NCBI RefSeq assembly: GCF_036421915.1
Contig: NZ_JAZGOM010000001.1
Length of the DNA: 64,000 nucleotides
From: Georgenia_A wangjunii
Lineage (GTDB): Bacteria > Actinomycetota > Actinomycetes > Actinomycetales > Actinomycetaceae
Direction: 5' to 3' (one strand)
Part shown: in pieces, positions 18,456 to 26,204 of the stretch
Numbering within the stretch: position 1 is the first letter of the stretch
Layout: the number at the start of each line of letters is the position of its first letter
Notes under the pieces: generated by a model
Database searches by the model: none
What the model saw: the letters and a program-made list of their open reading frames with translations, nothing else
Told to the model about the DNA's origin: nothing
Program-made: the position numbers and the translations under genes

Positions 18456-18857
18456 TCACCTGCGGCTGAGCGCCTCGAACGGCGCCACCGTCACGAGGGA
18501 CCTCGCCGTCTCAGCGAGGTCCGGGTCGAGCGTGACGAACGCGTCGGCCTGCAGCTGCGTGAGCGCGAGGTACTCGGCCGCGAGCGTGTCCGGCCAGTCG
18601 AGCTGCTCGGCGACCGTCCACGCGACCCGCTGGAGGACCCGGTCCCCGAGGAGACGGATGCGCAGCCCGCGCACGTGGTCGAGCGCCCGGTCCGCATCCC
18701 CCCGCGTCATCTCGCCGCGGCGCACCGCCTCGTAGAGGAGGGACAGGACCTGCGAGCGCAGCAGTGTCGGGGCGACGAGCTGGTGCCCGTTCGCGGCCAC
18801 CATCCCCTCGAGGGCGAGTCGCAGCGCGACGTCCGGACCGACGACGAACCTCGTCAT
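18456..18857 (-). CDS. PIN domain protein
   Basis: A 133-residue PIN-fold protein. It begins MTRFVVGPDVALRLA (first metal-binding Asp at residue 9) and has LLRSQVLSLLYEAVRRGE (conserved Glu) and a C-terminal LAAEYLALTQLQADAFVTLDPDLA with the remaining acidic residues. PIN proteins are usually metal-dependent RNases of VapBC-type modules. No antitoxin-like gene is adjacent. Instead its ATG overlaps the stop of the hemerythrin-like gene, so it is translated with that gene. RNase activity is inferred from fold only. Confidence 0.75.
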   Translation of the reverse strand: MTRFVVGPDVALRLALEGMVAANGHQLVAPTLLRSQVLSLLYEAVRRGEMTRGDADRALDHVRGLRIRLLGDRVLQRVAWTVAEQLDWPDTLAAEYLALTQLQADAFVTLDPDLAETARSLVTVAPFEALSRR

Positions 18858-19546
18858 ACCGCCGCACCGAGGACGATGCGCTTGTGCGCCTCGAACTGGC
18901 GCCGGCCGAGGAGGGCGAAGATCGCGCGCGCGGGGGCGGGCAGGTTCTGGCGCGCCCACTCGCGCGCCTCGGCAGGGGACGAGAATGAGTCGAGGATCCA
19001 GCCGAGCTGGATCATCTGCCGGTCCCGCGGGACGGAGGCGCGTCCGTGCTCGCCGAGGGCGTCCCACTCGCGCTGCGACATCGCCGTCGCCGCGACGGGC
19101 AGGATGCGCTCCTCCTCCTGACCTAGGTGCTCCTCGAGGAGGGCGAGGACCTCGTCGAGCAGGGCGGCGACGCGGTCGCCGTCGGAGGGGTCGGCACTGG
19201 CGCGCCACAGGGGCAGCGCGTCACCGAGCTGGTCGAGGACGCGGGCGACCGCGGCGTGCTGCGCGCGCATCTGACCGACGTGGAGCGCACACGCCGGGGC
19301 CCTGCTCTCGAGCTCGTCCCACAGCAGCTCGTCCTCGGTGTGGTGGTGGTTGTGCAGCGCGCCGGCGGCCTCCGCCACGTGCTCGGCGACGACGGCCGCC
19401 CGCTCGGTGTCGCCGTCGGGCACGCCGCGGACGAGGCCCGGGGCGTCCGTGAACAGCATCCGGAAGAGCCGGTGGATGACCACCATGTCGGCCGTGTCGC
19501 ACCCGACCTCGTCCGTGCGCGTCCCGCGCGCACCTCGTCCGCTCAT
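18854..19546 (-). CDS. Hemerythrin HHE domain protein
   Basis: A 230-residue protein with the hemerythrin-like four-helix bundle. Metal-ligand candidates are in VVIHRLFRMLF (near residue 22), HNHHHTEDELLWDEL (near 62-76), HVGQMRAQHAAVARVL (near 86-100) and EEHLGQEEERILPV (near 136). It is likely a di-iron protein binding oxygen or sensing oxygen/iron. Start ATG 19546 chosen for the GAGGAGG Shine-Dalgarno six bases upstream. The stop overlaps the PIN gene start. Confidence 0.85.
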   Translation of the reverse strand: MSGRGARGTRTDEVGCDTADMVVIHRLFRMLFTDAPGLVRGVPDGDTERAAVVAEHVAEAAGALHNHHHTEDELLWDELESRAPACALHVGQMRAQHAAVARVLDQLGDALPLWRASADPSDGDRVAALLDEVLALLEEHLGQEEERILPVAATAMSQREWDALGEHGRASVPRDRQMIQLGWILDSFSSPAEAREWARQNLPAPARAIFALLGRRQFEAHKRIVLGAAV

Positions 19547-19738
19547 CGCCGCCTCCTCGCGTTGCCGACGGAGTGAATCTAGGCGCCGTCGGCGCGGGCG
19601 GGGAGTGTTCGGGAGGGCGTGCGTCCCGCCGGACACGCTGCCCGTCCGGCTGCCCTTGCGGGCACCCGCGCGCCGCCCGTGGCCGTGGCGCGAGAGGGCG
19701 CAGCGCTCGTGCCGCCGGCGGCGGCACGTGACCGGGTG

Positions 19739-20179
19739 TCAGCGGCGGTGCCCGAGCACGCTCAGCGCGACGTCGATGATGTCCGCGCGCGGCCGCAGGG
19801 ACGGAAGGTCCCCGATCGGTACCCACCGGGCGAACTCGGTCGAGCCGTCGACCTCGGTCGTCCCCAGCTCGCCCCCGGTGATCGTGGCCGCGAGGAGGAA
19901 CCGCTGGGACCGCATCGGGCGGCGGTCTCCGCCGGCCGGGACGGCGACGTGGCTCTCGGCGAGGACATCCCCCGCCCGGACCGTGTAACCGGTCTCCTCG
20001 AACACCTCGCGGACCACAGCCGCGCGGAGCGTCTCGTCGAGCTCGACACCCCCGCCCGGCAGCGTCCAGCACGGCTCGCTGCGGACGTTCCCGCGGAACC
20101 AGGTGAGGAGGATGAGCCCGTCCTCGCTGGTGAGCAGCCCGTACGCAGCGAGCCGGACGTCGTACTCCGTGAAGTGCAC
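19739..20179 (-). CDS. NUDIX hydrolase
   Basis: A 146-residue NUDIX-fold pyrophosphohydrolase. The Nudix box runs GGGVELDETLRAAVVREVFEETGY from about residue 41, shown here as GGGVELDE plus REVFEETGY with all consensus Glu/Arg present. It starts with GTG 20179 (MHFTEYDVRLAAYG); longer frames upstream overlap the oxidoreductase gene and are not family-like. Substrate (nucleotide sugar, oxidised nucleotide or similar) is not predictable. The 190 bp between it and the hemerythrin gene show no recognisable feature. Confidence 0.8.
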   Translation of the reverse strand: MHFTEYDVRLAAYGLLTSEDGLILLTWFRGNVRSEPCWTLPGGGVELDETLRAAVVREVFEETGYTVRAGDVLAESHVAVPAGGDRRPMRSQRFLLAATITGGELGTTEVDGSTEFARWVPIGDLPSLRPRADIIDVALSVLGHRR

Positions 20180-20235
20180 GCGGCCACCGTACGGCTGCGC
20201 CGCCGGCCGCGGACATCCGGGCGCCTTGTCGGCCG

Positions 20236-21273
20236 TTACGGCACCAGGACGACGGTGCCCCGCTTGCGCCCGGTCTCCACGTAGGCATGCGCGGCGGCCA
20301 CCTCGGCGAAGGGGTAGGCGCGGTCGAGAACAGGGCGCAGCAGCCCGCGGTCGGCCAGGTCGAGCATCCGGCGCAGGTCGGCAGCCTTCTGCTCCGGCCG
20401 GCGCAGACCAGTCAGAGCGATGCGGCCACGGCGTCGGGAGCCGGGCACGGCCGCCGTCAACGTGTGCCAGGCGATGCCGGCGCTCGGCACGGTGCTGAGG
20501 TAGGTGCCGCCGTGCCGCAGGCTGCCACGGACCCGACGGAACGAGAGGGTCCCGACGGCATCGAAGAAGACGTCGAAGGCGTCCACCTCCGCCGTCACGT
20601 CGGCGGTCGTGTAGTCGACGACGCGGGCGGCGCCTAGCGCGAGCGCGAGCTCGGCGTTGCGTGCACTGCAGACGGCGGTCACGCGAGCACCCAGGGCGAC
20701 CGCGAGCTGGACCGCCGCTGCTCCGACCGATCCGACTGCGCCGTTGACGCACACCGACTGCCCCGGCACCACCCTGCCGGCGTCCCGCAGGAAGGGCAGG
20801 GCAGTCAGCCCGCCCTCGGTGAGCGCGACGGCGTCGGGCGCCGAGAGGCTCGTCGGGATCGTGACGAGCCCCGCGGCCGGCACGCGGGCGTACTCGGCAG
20901 CCGCGCCGCCGGCCGCTCCCGTCGCCCCGAGGACGCGGTCGCCCGGGCGCAAGCCGGTGACACGCGGCCCGACGGCGACGACCTCACCCGCGAGCTCCGA
21001 ACCCGGCACCGGGTTCCGCGGGCGGCGCAGACCGGTGGCCAGGCGCGCCACCGGTGGGTCGGCTGCACGCATCGCGGTCTCCGCCCGCGAGACGCTGACA
21101 GCACCAACCCGGACGAGGACGTCCCCGGCGCCCGGCGGGGGTATGCGCATCTCCTCGACCTGCAGGACGCCAGGGGGGCCGTACCGGCGTGCAGTGACGG
21201 CGCGCATGGTGCCGGTCGGGCCTGGTGCGCCCTGCGCGGACGGGCCAGCCGCAGGTCGCGGATCGATCGTCAT
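20236..21273 (-). CDS. Zinc-free medium-chain dehydrogenase / quinone oxidoreductase-like
   Basis: A 345-residue NAD(P)H-dependent oxidoreductase of the MDR superfamily. The GroES-like N domain has PPPGAGDVLVRVGAVSV and PGSELAGEVVAVG. The Rossmann domain has VCVNGAVGSVGAAAVQLAVALG near 168-189 and a nucleotide-selective loop VCSARNAELALALGA. The typical zinc-ligand cysteines are absent. Its start overlaps the stop of the XRE regulator gene (ATGA), so it is the last gene of a three-gene operon and is probably controlled with it. Confidence 0.85.
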   Translation of the reverse strand: MTIDPRPAAGPSAQGAPGPTGTMRAVTARRYGPPGVLQVEEMRIPPPGAGDVLVRVGAVSVSRAETAMRAADPPVARLATGLRRPRNPVPGSELAGEVVAVGPRVTGLRPGDRVLGATGAAGGAAAEYARVPAAGLVTIPTSLSAPDAVALTEGGLTALPFLRDAGRVVPGQSVCVNGAVGSVGAAAVQLAVALGARVTAVCSARNAELALALGAARVVDYTTADVTAEVDAFDVFFDAVGTLSFRRVRGSLRHGGTYLSTVPSAGIAWHTLTAAVPGSRRRGRIALTGLRRPEQKAADLRRMLDLADRGLLRPVLDRAYPFAEVAAAHAYVETGRKRGTVVLVP

Positions 21274-21497
21274 GGCTTCTCCTCGGCGGGGTAGTCGAAG
21301 ACGTCCTCCAGGGCGGCCCCGAGCGCCCGGGCGATCTGGAAGGCCACCTCCAGCGACGGCGAGTACCGCTGCTGCTCGATGGCGATGACCGTCTGGCGGG
21401 TCACTCCTACCCGGGCGGCGAGCTCCGCCTGGGTCATCTCACGCCGTGCCCGATGGACGCGGATCGAGTTGGTCACGCGGGTGGGGCGGCCCATCAC
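21270..21497 (-). CDS. Small XRE/Cro-type regulator (YozG-like)
   Basis: A 75-residue single-domain helix-turn-helix protein: MTQAELAARVGVTRQTVIAIEQQ with the conserved YSPSLEVAFQIARALG and ending ALEDVFDYPAEEKP. Proteins of this type are small DNA-binding regulators often encoded beside an integral membrane protein, as here. Its start overlaps the membrane protein stop by four bases and its stop overlaps the oxidoreductase start. It is the best candidate for binding the inverted repeat at 21935-21959. Confidence 0.9.
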   Translation of the reverse strand: MMGRPTRVTNSIRVHRARREMTQAELAARVGVTRQTVIAIEQQRYSPSLEVAFQIARALGAALEDVFDYPAEEKP

Positions 21498-21913
21498 AGC
21501 CCTCGGCGGTAGGCGACGACCTTGAGGACCGACGCCACGACGACCTGGATGACGAACGCCGCGTAGATCGCGTTGGCGATCCAGAAGTGAGCGGCCTCGA
21601 CGAGGGCGAGCACGAGGACGCCGGCGACCAGCACGGAGAGGACGATGCCGCCGACGTGGTCCCCGAACCGGGCGACCTCACGGTCCCGCACATCGGCCTG
21701 GTGCGACTCGCTCGGGCGGACGACCTCGAAGAGCACCCGGCCGACCGTGTTGGCGAGGATCGAGGCGCCGACGGCCCAGAGCAGCGGACCGACGTAAGCC
21801 ACGTCGGCGAGGGAGCCTCCGTCCGCGCGTTGCCAGAGCACGACGACGTAGCCGACCCAGACCCCGACGCTGGCGACCAGGTACGCCCAGGTGCCCTTCT
21901 CCTCGTACGTCAT
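21494..21913 (-). CDS. Four-segment integral membrane protein of the XRE-linked type
   Basis: A 139-residue protein with four hydrophobic segments (about 10-27, 38-60, 87-105 and 110-130) and the charged loop PSESHQADVRDREVARFGDHVG between the second and third. Positions 1-8 are polar. This topology is common for uncharacterised membrane proteins encoded with a small XRE regulator; no enzymatic motif is present. First gene of the operon driven by the promoter/operator just upstream. Confidence 0.75.
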   Translation of the reverse strand: MTYEEKGTWAYLVASVGVWVGYVVVLWQRADGGSLADVAYVGPLLWAVGASILANTVGRVLFEVVRPSESHQADVRDREVARFGDHVGGIVLSVLVAGVLVLALVEAAHFWIANAIYAAFVIQVVVASVLKVVAYRRGL

Positions 21914-21934
21914 GGCAACCCCTCATGTCAGAAA

Positions 21935-21959
21935 TGTTTGACACGCCTAGTGTCAAACA
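21935..21959. promoter_or_regulatory. Perfect inverted repeat operator upstream of the membrane protein-XRE operon
   Basis: TGTTTGACAC, five bases, then GTGTCAAACA: two perfect 10-bp arms. It covers the proposed -10 box of the minus-strand promoter (GACACT at 21949-21954). Flanking related half-sites TGTCA occur at 21927 and 21972, which could allow cooperative binding. Likely autoregulatory site for the XRE protein. Confidence 0.75.
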
Positions 21960-21977
21960 GACCGGACATGATGTCAA
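21949..21977 (-). promoter_or_regulatory. Candidate promoter of the membrane protein-XRE-oxidoreductase operon
   Basis: On the minus strand a consensus TTGACA (-35, 21972-21977) is followed after 17 bases by GACACT (-10, 21949-21954), about 35 bases before the start codon. The -35 is perfect; the -10 matches three of six positions and is embedded in the inverted repeat. Confidence 0.55.
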
Positions 21978-22030
21978 TAGTTTTAGACACGCGGCTCCGC
22001 TGCGCCTGACGAGCGGCGGTGCGTATCCGG

Positions 22031-23404
22031 TCAGTGCGCCATGTCGATGAAGCGCGCGTAGTGGCCCTGGAACGCGACGACCACCGTGTCCGTGGGGCCG
22101 TTGCGGTGCTTGGCGACGATGAGGTCCGCCTCGCCCGCCCGAGGCGACTCGCGCTCGTAGGCGTCCTCGCGGTGGAGCAGGATGACCATGTCCGCGTCCT
22201 GCTCGAGCGAGCCGGACTCACGCAGGTCGCTCATCATCGGCTTCTTGTCGGTGCGCTGCTCCGGGCCACGGTTGAGCTGGGCGACCGCGATGACGGGCAC
22301 CTCGATCTCCTTGGCGAGGAGCTTGAGCGCGCGGGAGAACTCCGAGACCTCCTGCTGGCGGGACTCGACGCGCTTGCCCGAGCTCATGAGCTGGAGGTAG
22401 TCGACGACGACGAGCTTGAGGTCGTGGCGCTGCTTGAGCCGCCGGCACTTGGCCCGGATCTCCATGAGCGACATGTTCGGGCTGTCGTCGATGAACATCG
22501 GCGCCTCGGACACCTTGCTCATGGCGGTCGCCACGCGCGTCCAGTCCTCGTCACGCATGGTGCCCTTGCGCATGTTCTGCAGCGGCACCTTCGCCTCGGC
22601 GGACAGGAGACGCATCGTGATCTCGGTCCGGCTCATCTCGAGCGAGAAGATCACCGACGTGAGGCCGTGCCTGATTGACGCTGATCGGCAAACGTCCAGC
22701 GCGAGCGTCGACTTACCGATAGCCGGTCTGGCCGCGACGATGATCATCTGGCCGGGGTGGAGGCCGTTCGTCAGCGCGTCGAGGTCGGCGAAGCCGGTCG
22801 GCACGCCGATCATGCCCTCACCGCGGTTGGAGGCGTTCTCGATCTCCTCCATCGTGAGGTTGATCGTGTCCCGCAGCGGGACGTAGTCCTCGCTCGTGCG
22901 CCGCTCGGTGACGGCGTACACCTCCGCCTGGGCGGAGTTGACGAGCTCGTCGACGTCCCCGCCGTCGGTGGCGTAGCCGAGCTGGGCGATGCGGGTACCC
23001 GCCTCGACGAGGCGGCGCAGCACGGCCTGCTCCCGCACGATCCGGGCGTAGTAGCCCGCGTTCGCGGCGGTCGGCACGGACGCGATGAGCGTGTGGAGGT
23101 ACGGCGCCCCGCCGACGCGCCCCATCTCGCCGCGCTTGGTCAGCTCGGCCGCGATCGTGACGGCGTCGGCGGGCTCGCCTCGCCCGTAGAGGTCGAGGAT
23201 CGCCTCGTAGACCATCTCGTGGGCGGGCCGGTAGAAGTCCTGGCCCCGCAGGACCTCGATGACGTCCGCGATGGCGTCCTTGGACAGCAGCATGCCGCCG
23301 AGCGCGCTCTGCTCCGCCGCGATGTCCTGCGGAGGCGTGCGGTCGTACCCCTCACGTCCCCCGGATCCCGTCGCCGATCCGACCCGTTCGTCCACGCTGG
23401 TCAC
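22031..23404 (-). CDS. dnaB: Replicative DNA helicase DnaB
   Basis: A 457-residue hexameric 5'-3' helicase that unwinds DNA ahead of the replisome. The N-terminal DnaB domain (PPQDIAAEQSALGGMLLSKDAI onward) is joined to a RecA-like ATPase with Walker A AARPAIGKSTLAL near 220, Walker B VVVDYLQLM near 325 and QLNRGPEQR. No intein interrupts it. GTG 23404 chosen because GAGGAGG lies six bases upstream; ATG codons further upstream lack this. It is divergent from the MATE gene across a region rich in DnaA-box sequences. Confidence 0.95.
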   Translation of the reverse strand: MTSVDERVGSATGSGGREGYDRTPPQDIAAEQSALGGMLLSKDAIADVIEVLRGQDFYRPAHEMVYEAILDLYGRGEPADAVTIAAELTKRGEMGRVGGAPYLHTLIASVPTAANAGYYARIVREQAVLRRLVEAGTRIAQLGYATDGGDVDELVNSAQAEVYAVTERRTSEDYVPLRDTINLTMEEIENASNRGEGMIGVPTGFADLDALTNGLHPGQMIIVAARPAIGKSTLALDVCRSASIRHGLTSVIFSLEMSRTEITMRLLSAEAKVPLQNMRKGTMRDEDWTRVATAMSKVSEAPMFIDDSPNMSLMEIRAKCRRLKQRHDLKLVVVDYLQLMSSGKRVESRQQEVSEFSRALKLLAKEIEVPVIAVAQLNRGPEQRTDKKPMMSDLRESGSLEQDADMVILLHREDAYERESPRAGEADLIVAKHRNGPTDTVVVAFQGHYARFIDMAH

Positions 23405-23481
23405 AGCCGGCCTCCTCATAACGCCTTGAAACATGTGTACTGCTGACCTGTGACAAGGCCGCGGTCGGCAGGCCGCCTCGT

Positions 23482-23757
23482 TGTGGACAGCGGCGACAAG
23501 AGTCCCCGGGCGCCTGCAGCGCGACGGTACGCAGCCGAGGACGTCCACGCCAGCAGCCCCTGGGGACAGAACCGCCTAATCTGTGGATACACAGTGGACA
23601 CCGGGCGGAACTGTGTGCACACACCGTGGACAAGTATGTGGATAACACCGGTGTCACTTCCGAAAAGTGGCGGAACCTCGCGCTTCCGGTCCTGCACACG
23701 GTGTGGAAGGAAAGTGGTCGGCACATTGGTGGACAACCCCACACCCCTTGGGGATAA
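23482..23757. promoter_or_regulatory. Cluster of DnaA-box-like sequences upstream of dnaB
   Basis: Six 9-mers matching TGTGGAYAA at 8 or 9 positions, all in the same orientation: 23482 (TGTGGACAG), 23582 (TGTGGATAC), 23625 (CGTGGACAA), 23637 (TGTGGATAA, perfect), 23728 (GGTGGACAA) and 23749 (TGGGGATAA). Weaker ones lie at 23561 and 23593. A 12-bp palindrome TGTGTGCACACA is at 23612. The stretch separates dnaB from the MATE gene (about 310 bp without other genes) and must also hold the dnaB promoter. Confidence 0.65.
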
Positions 23758-25087
23758 AGGCGACGCCGGGAGCGCGCGGCGCCTCGACCGGCGGATCCTC
23801 GCCCTCGCGGTCCCGGCGCTCGGGGCCCTCGTCGCGGAGCCGCTCTTCGTCCTCGTCGACTCGGTCATGGTCGGGCACCTGGGTACGGCCCAGCTGGCCG
23901 GACTCTCGCTGGCCTCGACCCTGCTCGTCTCCGCCGTCGGCGTGTTCGTCTTCCTCGCCTACGCCACGACCGCCGCCACGGCCCGCCGGATCGGCGCCGG
24001 GGACCGCCACGGAGCGATCTCCGCCGGGATCGACGGCATGTGGCTCGCTCTCGCGCTCGGCCTCGTCACGGCGACGCTCGCCCACGCGGCGGCGCCGTGG
24101 GTGGTCGACGCCCTCGGCGCGCCCCCGGACGTCGCGCAGCACGCCGTCGCCTACCTGCGGGCCTCGGCGCCGGGCCTGCCCGGCATGCTGCTCGTCCTCG
24201 CCGCGACCGGCACGCTGCGCGGCCTCCTCGACACCCGCACGCCCTTTGTCGTCGCCGCCGCGGGTGCCGTCCTCAACGGGGTTCTCAACGCGACCTTCAT
24301 CTACGGCCTCGGTCTCGGTGTCGCCGGCTCCGGGCTCGGCACCGCCGTCACCCAGCTCCTCATGGCCGCCGTCCTGGTCAGCGCGGTCCTGCGCGGCGCC
24401 CGCGGCACGGCGGTGCCGCTGCGACCGACCCGCTCCGGCATCTGGGCGAGCGCGCGCACGGGCACCCCGCTCCTCGTCCGGACGCTCAGCCTGCGCGCGG
24501 CCATCCTCGTCACGGTCGCAGTAGCGACGTCGCTCGGGCCGACGGCCCTCGCCGCGCACCAGGTCGTCAACGCCCTGTGGGGGCTCGCGGCGTTCGCCCT
24601 CGACGCGCTCGCCATCGCGGCCCAGGCGATGGTCGGACACGGTCTCGGCGCGCGGGACGAGCGCACGGTCCGGGCCGTCCTGCGCCGCACGCTGCAGTGG
24701 GGCACCGCCGCCGGCGCGGCCATCGGTCTCGTCATCGGCGCGGCGGGGTGGTGGATCGCACCGCTCTTCAGCCCCGACCCCGCGGTGCGCCGTGCGACGG
24801 CGCTCGCCCTTGTCGTCACCGGCCTCTGCATGCCGGTCGCCGGGTGGGTGTTCGTCCTCGACGGCGTGCTCATCGGCGCCGGCGACGGGCGCTACCTCGC
24901 ATGGGCGGGGATGGCCACGCTCGTCGTCTACCTGCCCCTGGCCGGCGCGGTCTGGCTGTGGGCACCGCAGGGGGCCGTCGGGCTCGCGTGGCTGTGGGCC
25001 GCGTTCGCAGGGGGCTTCATGGCCTCCCGCGCGATCACGACGGGACTACGGGCACGCGGGGACCGCTGGATGGTGCTCGGGACGTGA
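23729..25087 (+). CDS. MATE family efflux transporter
   Basis: A 452-residue, 12-segment membrane antiporter of the MATE/DinF type: LALAVPALGALVAEPLFVLVDSVMVGHLG near residues 26-54, then repeated hydrophobic segments through two six-helix halves. Likely exports organic cations or drugs in exchange for Na+ or H+. The start is uncertain. GTG 23729 gives a normal N terminus, but it lies inside a DnaA-box-like sequence and has no good Shine-Dalgarno; GTG 23714 is an alternative. There is no ATG before the first membrane segment. The MATE-dnaB neighbourhood is common in related genomes. Confidence 0.85.
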   Translation: MDNPTPLGDKGDAGSARRLDRRILALAVPALGALVAEPLFVLVDSVMVGHLGTAQLAGLSLASTLLVSAVGVFVFLAYATTAATARRIGAGDRHGAISAGIDGMWLALALGLVTATLAHAAAPWVVDALGAPPDVAQHAVAYLRASAPGLPGMLLVLAATGTLRGLLDTRTPFVVAAAGAVLNGVLNATFIYGLGLGVAGSGLGTAVTQLLMAAVLVSAVLRGARGTAVPLRPTRSGIWASARTGTPLLVRTLSLRAAILVTVAVATSLGPTALAAHQVVNALWGLAAFALDALAIAAQAMVGHGLGARDERTVRAVLRRTLQWGTAAGAAIGLVIGAAGWWIAPLFSPDPAVRRATALALVVTGLCMPVAGWVFVLDGVLIGAGDGRYLAWAGMATLVVYLPLAGAVWLWAPQGAVGLAWLWAAFAGGFMASRAITTGLRARGDRWMVLGT

Positions 25088-25090
25088 GAC

Positions 25091-25309
25091 TCAGCTGGCG
25101 AGCCGGTGCTCCGTCGCCCGCAGCGCGAGCTGGCGGTCGATCTCCTCGAGGGCGGCGAGCGCCGCCCACTCGTCCGAGCACAGCCCGGTGGTGTGGGCGC
25201 GCTCGCACAGCTCGTCCTCGGTGATGTCGATGTCAGCGAGGACCCAGCGGCGCGCGCGGGCCAGCTCGGCAGTGGTGAGGTCGGTGTAGGAGCTCGTCGT
25301 CAACGTCAT
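25091..25309 (-). CDS. Small hypothetical protein
   Basis: A 72-residue, mostly helical, acidic protein (DLTTAELARARRWVLADIDITEDELCERAH, then a polar helix ending EHRLAS). It contains two cysteines. The first ATG giving a globular sequence (MTLTTSS) is chosen; the Shine-Dalgarno is weak and an earlier ATG at 25339 is possible. It ends three bases from the convergent MATE stop codon. The amino-acid composition and helix periodicity look real, but no family is recognised. Confidence 0.5.
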   Translation of the reverse strand: MTLTTSSYTDLTTAELARARRWVLADIDITEDELCERAHTTGLCSDEWAALAALEEIDRQLALRATEHRLAS

Positions 25310-25405
25310 GCTCTGCACGTTACGACCGACCACTGACATCGCCCGGGACCCGCCCCCGCGAGTGTCGCCCCGAGGGTCCCGGCACGGCATCCCCCGGGTA
25401 CGGCA

Positions 25406-25437
25406 ACGGCCCGGCTCCCCGCAGGGAACCGGGCCGT
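25406..25437. terminator. Hairpin terminator downstream of rplI
   Basis: ACGGCCCGG (25406-25414) pairs perfectly with CCGGGCCGT (25429-25437). The inner CTCCC/GGGAA adds further pairs with one mismatch, and the loop is CGCA. It lies 15 bases beyond the rplI stop on the minus strand. No T-run follows, which is usual in high-G+C actinobacteria. Confidence 0.7.
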
Positions 25438-25452
25438 CGACGATCCACGCGA

Positions 25453-25905
25453 TCAGGCCTCGGGAACGACCTTGACCTCGAGCGTGGCCTGGACGTCCGC
25501 GTGCAGGCGCACGTGGACGCGGTGCTCGCCGAGCGACTTGATCGGGGTGGGGACCTCGATCTTTCGCTTGTCGAGCGCCGGGCCACCGGCGGCCGAGACC
25601 GCCGCGGAGATGTCCGTCGTCGTCACGGCGCCGAAGAGGCGGCCGTTGGCGCCGGAGCGCACCTTGACCACGACCGGCTTGTTCTGCAGCGAGTCGCGGA
25701 CGGCGCGGGCGTCCTCGATCGTGTGGATCTCGCGCGACCGACGGGCGGCGCGGATCTGGTCGACCTGCTTCTGGGCGCCCTTGGTCCAGGCCGTGGCCAG
25801 ACCGCGGGGCACGAGGTAGTTACGGGCGTACCCGTCCTTGACCTCGATGACGTCCCCGGGGGCGCCGAGGCCGGTGACCTCGTGCGTGAGGATGAGCTTT
25901 GCCAT
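25453..25905 (-). CDS. rplI: 50S ribosomal protein L9
   Basis: A 150-residue ribosomal protein binding 23S rRNA. The N domain AKLILTHEVTGLGAPGDVIEVKDGYARNYLVPRG carries the family signature. A long connecting helix (QKQVDQIRAARRSREIHTIEDARAV) leads to the C-terminal domain ending HVRLHADVQATLEVKVVPEA. GGGAGG lies seven bases upstream of the ATG. Last gene of the rpsF-ssb-rpsR-rplI operon and followed by a hairpin terminator. Confidence 0.97.
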   Translation of the reverse strand: MAKLILTHEVTGLGAPGDVIEVKDGYARNYLVPRGLATAWTKGAQKQVDQIRAARRSREIHTIEDARAVRDSLQNKPVVVKVRSGANGRLFGAVTTTDISAAVSAAGGPALDKRKIEVPTPIKSLGEHRVHVRLHADVQATLEVKVVPEA

Positions 25906-25919
25906 GATGCCTCCCAGCC

Positions 25920-26153
25920 TCAGCGAGCGGAGCTCGAGTAGGGCAGCAGAGCCATCTCGCGGGCGTTCTTGACGGCCTTCGCGATGGCGCGCTGCTCCTG
26001 GACGGAGACACCGGTCACTCGACGCGCGCGGATCTTCCCGCGGTCGGAGATGAACTTGCGCAGCAGCGCGGTGTCCTTGTAGTCGATGGCCTGTGCCTTC
26101 TTCAAGGGGTTGGCCTTCTTCTTGCCTGGCTTGCGAAGAACGGGCTTCGCCAT
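25920..26153 (-). CDS. rpsR: 30S ribosomal protein S18
   Basis: A 77-residue basic protein of the 30S platform that pairs with S6. The conserved core is IDYKDTALLRKFISDRGKI and RARRVTGVSVQEQRAIAKAVKNAREMALLPY. GAGGAG precedes ATG 26153. No zinc-binding CXXC is present at the N terminus, so this is the zinc-independent form. Between ssb and rplI in the operon. Confidence 0.97.
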   Translation of the reverse strand: MAKPVLRKPGKKKANPLKKAQAIDYKDTALLRKFISDRGKIRARRVTGVSVQEQRAIAKAVKNAREMALLPYSSSAR

Positions 26154-26204
26154 GATGTGCTCCTCGATGTTCCGTGCGCGGACGAACCGCGCCAAAGGTC
26201 TGTA

